Source: Thermoproteota archaeon
GTDB lineage: Archaea; Korarchaeota; Korarchaeia; B14-G2
NCBI GenBank assembly: GCA_003661385.1
Contig: QMWA01000030.1
Coordinates: 1 to 12,484 of the forward strand
Direction of reading: 5' to 3'
DNA length: 12,484 bases
Part shown: piece by piece, positions 7,609 through 12,484 of the stretch
Layout of the letters: the number at the start of each line of letters is the position of its first letter
Position numbering within the stretch: position 1 is the first letter of the stretch
Translations under genes and position numbers: made by a program
The notes under the pieces: generated by a model
Told to the model about the DNA's origin: nothing
The model's input: the letters and a program-made list of their open reading frames with translations, nothing else
Databases searched by the model: none

Positions 7609-9862
7609 AAGCCTCTATCTCCAGGTGGTGCTCCTCTACCTGAGCAGCCTTCCTCTGCTCCTCCATCCTCCTCCAGGCTTCGCTTGGCATAGCAGCTGCT
7701 TTAGCGGGGTAGATGTCCACGTCCACGTCTACTAGGACTGGGAAGGGAGCTGGGACAGCTGGGCCCCATGCCAGGGCCTGGTGGTCTGCTAGCCCTGGGA
7801 GTACCCTCCTCAAGCTGCTGTCTCCCTGCTCAGTGTACCTTGCTATGGCATCCTGGTCTGCTCCGCTCCTCATCCTGAAGCAGAAAACCGAGTTTGCTTG
7901 GCTTATCACGTTCTTGGAGACGTAAGCTGGCCTCTGGGTGACCACTATGAACCCTAGGTTGTAGCCTCCAGCCTGGCTGACTGCCTCAGTGAACACCTTG
8001 TCCACCCCTGTGGCCTGTGGGTTGCTGACCATCGGGGCGTTCCTCTCTGGGGCAATGTACTGGGCTTCCTCCACCACAGTTATCAAGGCGAAGCCTCCTG
8101 TGCTCCTCTGCTCCACAGCGTAGTCTATCAGGGTTCTGAGGAGCTCCTTGACCACCATGTACTGCCTCGTGAAGTCCACGTCGACTGAGAAGTCCACTAT
8201 GGTGAGGGGGAACCTCCTTATCAGCTCAATGACCTCAGCTGAGTCTCTGCACGCGAGCTCATCTATCACATCCTTGCACTCCTCTATCCTGACAGCTATC
8301 TCAGCCAAGTACCTGCGTCCTCCAGTCAAGCTGAGCAGAGACCTGCACTCTGAGAGTATGGCCTTGCTGTTGACTGGGTCTCCACGCCTCTGAAGCCTCT
8401 CAACAGCCTCCATAACGACCTGAGCTGCCTTAGCCCTGGTGGAGGTGTAGCCTAGCATCCTAGCTATGTCACCTGGTGTAAGAGACCTGCTTGAAGCCAG
8501 CGCGTCATATGGTATCGTGACCCCACCGTACCTGGCTAGCGGGGTGTACTCTCCTCTCCTATCCAGGACGAGGAGGGTAGGCCTGTACTTGAGGAATGTG
8601 AGGCTCCTCCTCAGCAGTGTCATGACGAAGCTGCTGTTGTGCACGAAGAGGCTGTTAGCTAGGAAGGTGCTCCCGTCAGCGACATCTATGTCATACACCA
8701 GGGGAGGGAGCCTAGCTCTCACAACCCTCTTAACTGGGTCTAGCGTGATCCACTCTGATGCAACAGCCTCTAGGACAGCCAGGCTCCTCCTAGCCTTCTT
8801 CAGCGAGGCTCCTCTCCCAGCCCTGCTGAGGAAGCTCCTGAGGGCTCTGGTCAGCTTAATCAGGGTTTCTCTGCAGCATATGCCCTCCTTACAGGCCTGC
8901 TTGACCTCGCTGAGCTTCAGCTCAGCTTGGACAGCAAGCTTGTGCAAGCTCACCCTCAGGGCCTTCCTGCAAGCATCCAGGAGGCTGCCGACATAAAGCT
9001 CGCTGCACTCCCCGCTGTGCCCTGGAAGCTCCTCTCCCCGAGGGGAGATCATCATCATGCCCTCTCTGAGGAGGGAGGCCTTCGTCACGATAGCTCCGCC
9101 AGCTGTCACAGCTATGACAGAGTGGTCCCTCGTGACCCTCAGCCTCCTACCGCTCTCGGTCTCGACCTCAACCCCCTCTAGCGGAGCTCTGTGCCTCAGA
9201 ACTCCAGCTACCCTGCTCCACCTCCAGCTCAAGTTGCTGCTCAAGGAGAGCGTGTAAAGCTCGCTTTCAGGTGTGAGCTCAGAGACCTCAACCCACCTAG
9301 CTGCCCTATCAGATGTCGTGTAGACTAGAACTCTGGTGTCAGGGGTGACGCTCTTGCCGCTCCTGGTCATCCCAGCTACAAAGGCGTGCCCTCTAGCGAT
9401 GGCATCAAGGTCTATCCAGAAGGTAGCTCCCACACCTGATATCGTCCCAACTGGAACCCTAGCCTGGGAGCGGGGAGCGTAGCTCTCGAAGAACTGCTTC
9501 AGGGTGTAGCTGTCAGGCTTGTAAACTGGAGTCCAAGTCGGCGGAGGAGCCTCGAGGTACATGAACCTGCCTGAGTCGACGTACCCGAGCACCTCACACT
9601 CTCCAACAATGTACTCAAGCTGGGTTCCAGCTTGGAGCTCTAGCCCGCGGCTTCCAGCTAAAGCTCCTAGCGCCCCGAGGGTCATCTCAGGGTTTATCGG
9701 CTTCAGGTTGGACACCCTCATGAGCACGAGCTTGGTGCCACCGTGGTACAGTGGGTGCTCTATGACGCAGAAGTCACCTACCTTCACGTTCTCATCGTTC
9801 TTCTTAACGAAGAGGACCTTCTGGATGTCGCTTTCAGCTAGGGTGAACCCTATTACCCTCAT
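7607..9862 (-). CDS. herA: HerA bipolar DNA helicase/translocase, split by an intein
   Basis: A hexameric FtsK/HerA-type ATPase that pumps DNA for NurA during double-strand-break end resection. The precursor is 751 residues. Residues 1-140 carry the N-terminal HAS-barrel type domain. The Walker A motif is interrupted: AGMTRSGK (163-170), then a 239-residue intein (171-409), then SSFVMTLL (410-417). Splicing gives an intact GMTRSGKSS P-loop and a 512-residue HerA, a normal size for archaeal HerA. Further motifs are LVLDRRGEY (431-439), the Walker B strand ALITVVEEAQYIAPE (592-606) with E598-E599, and VTQRPAYVSKNVISQ (641-655), followed by RMRSGADQDAI. The C-terminus LADHQALAWGP...PFPVLVDV matches the family. 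The start is ATG 9862, preceded by GAGGTG. The gene follows nurA by 2 nt. HerA should be inactive until the intein is removed. Confidence 0.95.
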   Translation of the reverse strand: MRVIGFTLAESDIQKVLFVKKNDENVKVGDFCVIEHPLYHGGTKLVLMRVSNLKPINPEMTLGALGALAGSRGLELQAGTQLEYIVGECEVLGYVDSGRFMYLEAPPPTWTPVYKPDSYTLKQFFESYAPRSQARVPVGTISGVGATFWIDLDAIARGHAFVAGMTRSGKSVTPDTRVLVYTTSDRAARWVEVSELTPESELYTLSLSSNLSWRWSRVAGVLRHRAPLEGVEVETESGRRLRVTRDHSVIAVTAGGAIVTKASLLREGMMMISPRGEELPGHSGECSELYVGSLLDACRKALRVSLHKLAVQAELKLSEVKQACKEGICCRETLIKLTRALRSFLSRAGRGASLKKARRSLAVLEAVASEWITLDPVKRVVRARLPPLVYDIDVADGSTFLANSLFVHNSSFVMTLLRRSLTFLKYRPTLLVLDRRGEYTPLARYGGVTIPYDALASSRSLTPGDIARMLGYTSTRAKAAQVVMEAVERLQRRGDPVNSKAILSECRSLLSLTGGRRYLAEIAVRIEECKDVIDELACRDSAEVIELIRRFPLTIVDFSVDVDFTRQYMVVKELLRTLIDYAVEQRSTGGFALITVVEEAQYIAPERNAPMVSNPQATGVDKVFTEAVSQAGGYNLGFIVVTQRPAYVSKNVISQANSVFCFRMRSGADQDAIARYTEQGDSSLRRVLPGLADHQALAWGPAVPAPFPVLVDVDVDIYPAKAAAMPSEAWRRMEEQRKAAQVEEHHLEIEA
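8636..9352 (-). mobile_element. HerA intein (Ser1 type, inserted in the Walker A motif)
   Basis: Residues 171-409 of the HerA precursor. Block A is SVTPDTRVLVYT (171-182), with Ser as first residue. Block B is RRLRVTRDHSVIAV (239-252), with the T-x-x-H pair T244/H247. Blocks F and G are VYDIDVADGSTFLANSLFVHN (389-409), ending His408-Asn409, with Ser410 as the +1 extein nucleophile. Between B and F lie about 135 residues without the paired LAGLIDADG motifs of a homing endonuclease. They contain CxxxGxCC (324-330) and a helix-turn-helix-like stretch. It can be explained as an endonuclease-free intein that has kept a DNA-binding-like domain. The boundaries are set by the restored GKSS P-loop. 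Composition resembles the host gene, so it is not a recent arrival by eye. Confidence 0.93.
8831..8950 (-). other. Helix-turn-helix-like segment inside the HerA intein
   Basis: Residues about 305-344 of the precursor (SLHKLAVQAELKLSEVKQAC, then RETLIKLTRALRSFL) follow the pattern of a Cro/LacI-like helix-turn-helix, the type found between the splicing blocks of some archaeal inteins. Sequence pattern only; no structure can be checked here. Confidence 0.4.
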
Positions 9863-9864
9863 CT

Positions 9865-10890
9865 CTACACCTCAAGCTTCTCTCCATAGAGCGGAGCCAG
9901 AGCTGCCAGGGCTTCAGCTGGAAGCTCTCCGCTTGAGACCCTCTTCATCACACGTGTGAGCAGCGATAAGGCTGCTGCTCTAGCTGACTTGGGGGACACC
10001 TTAGCATAGTGGTCTGCTACCTCAACTGGAACTGGGAGCCCTGAAGCTGGGCTGCTCCAGCAGAAGACCTCGTCTACAGCCTGCTCTGCCTCAGCCTCCT
10101 GCTCCCCTGGGAACTCAACCCTCACAACCCTCCCAGTAGCAGCCTTCACGTAGCAGTAGACAACCCCCCTGCTGGACTTCAGCAGCCTAGTCCTGTAGCT
10201 GCGTGGCAAGAGCATCGCACAGAGGGCAGCGTCCCTGAGCTTCCCTCCATTGAGCTGCCTAGCGAGCTCGCTGCTCCTAGCCCTCTTCACAACCCCAGCT
10301 ACAACCACTCCTCTAGAGACGCAGGTGTCTATGAGGCTGAGCAAGGCCTCTGATGCGCTCCTGTAGTCCCTCATGTAGCCCTCTGAGCCCCTCTTGAGCC
10401 AAGTTGGAGGGGTCAGGGAGCCGTCCCAGACCAGGAGGCTTGGCCTCCACTTCTCTAAAGCTGAAGCTGAGACCTCAGCTTGAAGCCTCAAGGCAACCAG
10501 GCTTGCTCTGTCAGATGGGGTGTCTTCGCTGCTCCAGACCTCGCTTGGGCTGTAGCAAGCTGACAGTATGTCAACTGGAGAAGGCCTACTGGCGAAGACG
10601 CATGCTACAGCTGAGACAAGAGGGAGGTAGCCTGAGACAAGCTCAACTCCGCTGTACCCTGCGTCAGATGAGCAGAAGACCCCCCTTGGCCTCCTCGGCT
10701 GGAGCGGCTTTGGGTCGAGCTCAGCTAGGAGCTCACCCCCCCTGGCCTTGAGCTCAGCTAGCTCCTCAACAAGCCTCCTGAAGGCCTCTGTGCAGCTGGA
10801 CGAGAGCGCAGCAAGTGAGCCAACATAGCTCTTGGATAAGTCCTTCTGGACCCAGTTGTCAAGTGGAAGCTGAGCCAAGGGGGGCACCAC
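9865..10890 (-). CDS. nurA: NurA 5'-3' nuclease
   Basis: A 341-residue NurA-domain nuclease, the partner of HerA. HerA-NurA degrades the 5' strand at DNA ends, with Mre11-Rad50, to make 3' overhangs for RadA. Typical features are CSSDAGYSG (73-81) with the metal-binding Asp76 followed by E83, SLLVWDGSL (151-159) with Asp156, the VVVAGVVKRARSSELARQL segment (195-213), and VPVEVADHYAKVSP (287-300) with conserved His294 near the C-terminus. The N-terminal part is helical (LVEELAELKARGGELLAEL). The last two codons (GAG GTG) also form the Shine-Dalgarno for herA. The frame opens at tandem GTG codons 10890/10887. A TATA-like box at 10901-10909 is spaced about 26 nt from TTG 10878, so a leaderless start there is an alternative. 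No mre11 or rad50 is adjacent, unlike in many crenarchaea. Confidence 0.9.
   Translation of the reverse strand: MVPPLAQLPLDNWVQKDLSKSYVGSLAALSSSCTEAFRRLVEELAELKARGGELLAELDPKPLQPRRPRGVFCSSDAGYSGVELVSGYLPLVSAVACVFASRPSPVDILSACYSPSEVWSSEDTPSDRASLVALRLQAEVSASALEKWRPSLLVWDGSLTPPTWLKRGSEGYMRDYRSASEALLSLIDTCVSRGVVVAGVVKRARSSELARQLNGGKLRDAALCAMLLPRSYRTRLLKSSRGVVYCYVKAATGRVVRVEFPGEQEAEAEQAVDEVFCWSSPASGLPVPVEVADHYAKVSPKSARAAALSLLTRVMKRVSSGELPAEALAALAPLYGEKLEV
9868..9873 (-). promoter_or_regulatory. Shine-Dalgarno GAGGTG for herA
   Basis: GAGGTG on the minus strand is formed by the last Glu-Val codons of nurA, 5 nt before the herA ATG. It supports translational coupling of nurA and herA. Confidence 0.75.
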
Positions 10891-10899
10891 TCCAGCAGC

Positions 10900-10911
10900 T
10901 AAAATATGGCG
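10900..10911 (-). promoter_or_regulatory. Putative TATA box for nurA-herA
   Basis: CCATATTTTA on the minus strand lies in the divergent intergenic region. Its centre is about 14 nt from GTG 10890 and about 26 nt from TTG 10878. The latter fits a leaderless start and raises doubt about the longer frame. Confidence 0.5.
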
Positions 10912-10977
10912 CGCTGAGCTAGGCTTTAACAGTATCTTTCTGAGAGCTCATTTTACAGCCTAAAGCGGAATTTGAGC

Positions 10978-11036
10978 CTGAAAAAACCCTACATGCTGGA
11001 AAAACATTGCACTATGCTTCCTCCAGGTTTTTTCAG
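10978..11036. repeat. 11-bp perfect inverted repeat with 37-nt spacer in the divergent promoter region
   Basis: CTGAAAAAACC at 10978-10988 pairs exactly with GGTTTTTTCAG at 11026-11036. It sits in the most AT-rich part of the window, between the nurA promoter and the TATA box of the regulator gene (about 11063-11070). It may be an operator for the adjacent winged-helix regulator, an RNA hairpin, or the ends of a small element. There is no direct evidence for any of these. Confidence 0.6.
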
Positions 11037-11057
11037 CGGAGCTCCCTGTTTGGCCAC

Positions 11058-11071
11058 AAAGCTTATATTTG
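11058..11071 (+). promoter_or_regulatory. Putative BRE/TATA promoter for the CARF-like regulator
   Basis: AAAGCTTATATTTG is a good archaeal BRE plus TATA match. The TATA centre is about 22-23 nt before ATG 11089. This is slightly short but compatible with a leaderless or very short leader and supports ATG 11089 as the start. Confidence 0.6.
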
Positions 11072-11088
11072 ATGTATGCAGAGGTTTT

Positions 11089-11862
11089 ATGTCAGAAAAA
11101 ATAATTTTGGCAGGCTGCCAGCTGGTGGCCCAGATGCAGCAGAGCACGTGGAGCGGGCTAGGAGAGCAGAAGACCCTAGTGGTAGCTGAGGGAAGCCTAG
11201 AGACAATGCTGGAGGCCTTTAAAGCCGTGATGCCTCACATGCTGATAGTCCTGAGGCAGAAGAGCGGTGGGGCATCAGATGTAGCTCAGCTTGAGCTCAG
11301 CTTGAAGGCCATACTCAGGGAGTTCCACACGCTGGAAGCTGAGCTCTCAGACTTCACCTCAGTGCTCTCAGCAGCCTGCAGGGCTATAGAGCAGGCTGAA
11401 GGCAAAGCCTATGTGCTGATAGACTCCAAGAGCCCAGCTGCCACAGCAGCGCTGTACACGGCATGCCTGCTCAAGGGAGCTCAGCCCTTCACCCTCTCAG
11501 CTGGAGCACCTAGCCCGCTGCCTGTGGCCAGGAGCCTTGAGCTAGGTGAGAACGAGAAGGCAGTCCTCCTAGCCCTCCTTGAGCTGGGTGAGGCAACAGT
11601 CAGGGAGATAGCCTCAGTGGTCAGCTTGGAGAAGGGCAGGAGGGGGAGGCCTAGGCGTGGGGAGGAGAGCGGGAAGGCTAAGGAGGCTCTCGTAGACTAC
11701 TACATAGACAAGCTGAGGAAGCTTGGGCTGGTCAAGAACAGCTTGAGGAAGGCGAACAGGCAGCTGATATACCTCCTCAAAGAGGAAGGCGAGTCTACTG
11801 CTAGGTTCATTGCTGCAGCTGAAGGCTACCTGGCTCAGCCTCGAATCGAGGTTGAAGCCTAG
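11089..11862 (+). CDS. Probable CARF-like (Csa3-like) winged-helix transcription regulator
   Basis: 257 residues from ATG 11089. The open frame extends back to TTG 10972, but those codons cover the AT-rich promoter and the inverted repeat and look non-coding. Residues 28-137 suggest a Rossmann-like CARF domain: strand KTLVVAEGS, a helix, strand MLIVLRQKSGG, a long helical region, then AELSDFTSVLSAACRAIEQA and KAYVLIDSKSPAATAALYTAC, placed like the 'nltGG-k-m-a-a' motif of CARF proteins but without its Gly-Gly. Residues 152-232 look like a winged helix-turn-helix (GENEKAVLLALLELGEATVREIA, then YYIDKLRKLGLVKN and RQLIYLLKEEGE). The wHTH contains an arginine-rich insert, GRRGRPRRG (183-191), with an AT-hook core. 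CARF-wHTH proteins such as Csa3 sense cyclic oligoadenylates and regulate CRISPR genes. Ligand binding is doubtful here and no array is present. It lies divergent to nurA-herA. Confidence 0.6.
   Translation: MSEKIILAGCQLVAQMQQSTWSGLGEQKTLVVAEGSLETMLEAFKAVMPHMLIVLRQKSGGASDVAQLELSLKAILREFHTLEAELSDFTSVLSAACRAIEQAEGKAYVLIDSKSPAATAALYTACLLKGAQPFTLSAGAPSPLPVARSLELGENEKAVLLALLELGEATVREIASVVSLEKGRRGRPRRGEESGKAKEALVDYYIDKLRKLGLVKNSLRKANRQLIYLLKEEGESTARFIAAAEGYLAQPRIEVEA
11839..11851. repeat. Short palindrome at the 3' end of the regulator gene
   Basis: CCTCGA-A-TCGAGG, a 6-bp perfect inverted repeat around one base, lies in the last codons of the regulator gene. There is no T-run after it, so function is unclear. 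Confidence 0.35.
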
Positions 11863-11880
11863 TCCGAGAGTAGAGCGGAA

Positions 11881-11891
11881 CCTTGTTATAC
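11881..11891 (+). promoter_or_regulatory. Possible TATA box for the ammonia-lyase gene
   Basis: CTTGTTATAC lies in the 44-nt gap after the regulator gene, with its centre about 20 nt before ATG 11907. There is no Shine-Dalgarno, which fits a separate leaderless transcript, although the spacing is short. Confidence 0.4.
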
Positions 11892-11906
11892 CCTCTAGCT
11901 TAGGGC

Positions 11907-12484
11907 ATGGGGCTTAGCTTGCTTCATACAGTAGAGGATGTTGTCGCTGTAGCTAGGTGGAGGAGGAGAGCTGAGGTCACAGAGGAGGATCTGAGGAGGG
12001 TTAAGGAGGGTAGGAGGAGGCTTGAGTCTCTGATATCAAAGGGGTACCTGATATACGGTGTGACAACCTCATTTGGCCCACTCTGCAACAGGGTTGTGCC
12101 AAAGAGGAAGGCTGAGGTCATCCAGTGGAAGCTGGTTGTGAGCCACGCCTCCAACGCAGGGGAGCTGCTTCCTGAGGAGGCTGTGAGGGCAGGGATGTAC
12201 TGCAGGCTCCTAGTCCTGCTCAAAGGCAGCAGCGGGGTCAGGCCTGAGGTCGTTGAGCTCCTAGCTGAGATGCTCAACCGAGAGGTTACGCCAGCAGTCC
12301 CTGAGCTGGGGTCAGTTGGAGCCAGTGGAGACCTAGGGCACCTAGCTCACATAGCTGCAGCGATGGCAGGTGAGGGGGAGGCCTTCTACAGGGGGGAGCT
12401 GCTTCCTGCAGCAGAGGCCTTGAGGAAGGCTGGGCTCAAGCCAGTCAAGCTGAGCTACAAGGAGGGGCTTGCTCTGATAAACGG
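11907..12484 (+). CDS. hutH: Aromatic amino acid lyase, probably histidine ammonia-lyase, 3' end outside window
   Basis: The open frame runs from ATG 11907 to the window end without a stop (192 complete codons, about 40% of a usual lyase of roughly 500). The family removes ammonia from histidine (giving urocanate), phenylalanine or tyrosine using the MIO cofactor, which forms by itself from Ala-Ser-Gly. That triad is A139-S140-G141 in GSVGASGDLGHLAHIA. YGVTTSFGPL (50-59) holds the catalytic Tyr50. The segment WKLVVSHASNAGE (74-86) carries Ser-His at the selectivity position, as in histidine ammonia-lyases, where PAL has Phe-Leu and TAL has His-Leu. KEGLALING at the very end is the conserved block that continues '-T'. 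No other hut gene is visible. The family is certain; histidine as substrate is likely but rests on two residues. Confidence 0.9.
   Translation, partial: MGLSLLHTVEDVVAVARWRRRAEVTEEDLRRVKEGRRRLESLISKGYLIYGVTTSFGPLCNRVVPKRKAEVIQWKLVVSHASNAGELLPEEAVRAGMYCRLLVLLKGSSGVRPEVVELLAEMLNREVTPAVPELGSVGASGDLGHLAHIAAAMAGEGEAFYRGELLPAAEALRKAGLKPVKLSYKEGLALIN

Noticed and set aside
8466-9257. Long open frames on the + strand opposite herA and its intein
   Set aside because: They are antisense shadows of a strongly supported gene, with low-complexity Leu/Ser/Arg-rich translations and no motifs.
10972-11088. N-terminal extension of the regulator from TTG 10972
   Set aside because: The 39 extra codons cover an AT-rich stretch with an inverted repeat and a TATA box, show no conserved protein character, and ATG 11089 fits the promoter.
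10891-11088. CRISPR array or leader next to the Csa3-like gene
   Set aside because: No direct repeats of CRISPR size recur. Only one inverted repeat and short shared words such as AGCGGA are present.
11839-11870. Possible tRNA T-arm from TCGAATCGAGG
   Set aside because: It resembles a T-loop only locally. It lies in the coding end of the regulator, and no acceptor, D-arm or anticodon stem can be drawn around it.

Overview
The window reads as a chromosomal segment of a thermophilic archaeon, probably of the Thermoproteota/Korarchaeota side, although the sequence alone does not fix the lineage. The support is: an adjacent NurA-HerA pair (the archaeal DNA-end-resection nuclease and translocase); an archaeal-type zinc-containing ATP sulfurylase; frequent GTG and TTG starts; archaeal TATA-like boxes about 20-27 nt before several starts with almost no leader; GAGGTG Shine-Dalgarno motifs only inside operons; and arginine encoded mostly by AGG/AGA. 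Coding density is very high and no stretch over 300 bases lacks a gene.

Left part, + strand (1-5134). Five tightly packed or overlapping genes form an apparent operon. They are ATP sulfurylase (sat, cut by the left window edge), an alkaline-phosphatase-superfamily phosphodiesterase, APS kinase (cysC), a Wzx/RfbX-type polysaccharide flippase and a hexapeptide-repeat acyltransferase resembling WlbB/WbpD sugar N-acetyltransferases. Sat and CysC would make PAPS. With a flippase and a sugar acetyltransferase downstream, and no sulfite-forming or sulfite-reducing enzyme in the window, the best reading is sulfation or decoration of a surface glycan rather than cysteine biosynthesis. That is an inference. 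The flippase carries two lesions, a one-base frameshift near 3373 and an in-frame TGA at 3508-3510.

Middle (5254-7577). A monocistronic MmgE/PrpD-family gene on the + strand faces a GalE-like nucleotide-sugar epimerase on the - strand. The epimerase has its own promoter in the short gap after herA.

Right-middle, - strand (7607-10890). nurA and herA are adjacent (2 nt between them), with no rad50 or mre11 beside them. The herA reading frame is interrupted by a 239-residue intein placed between the Lys and Ser of the Walker A motif. It starts with Ser, ends in His-Asn and is followed by Ser. It has splicing blocks but no recognisable LAGLIDADG endonuclease, only a helical region with a helix-turn-helix look. 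Removing it restores a perfect P-loop and a 512-residue HerA.

Right end, + strand (10891-12484). A divergent, comparatively AT-rich promoter region holds an 11-bp perfect inverted repeat. After it comes a probable CARF-like (Csa3-like) winged-helix regulator with an AT-hook-like insert, and then the 5' part of an aromatic amino acid lyase (histidine ammonia-lyase type, with the Ala-Ser-Gly MIO triad) that runs off the window. No CRISPR array, rRNA, tRNA or transposase was seen.
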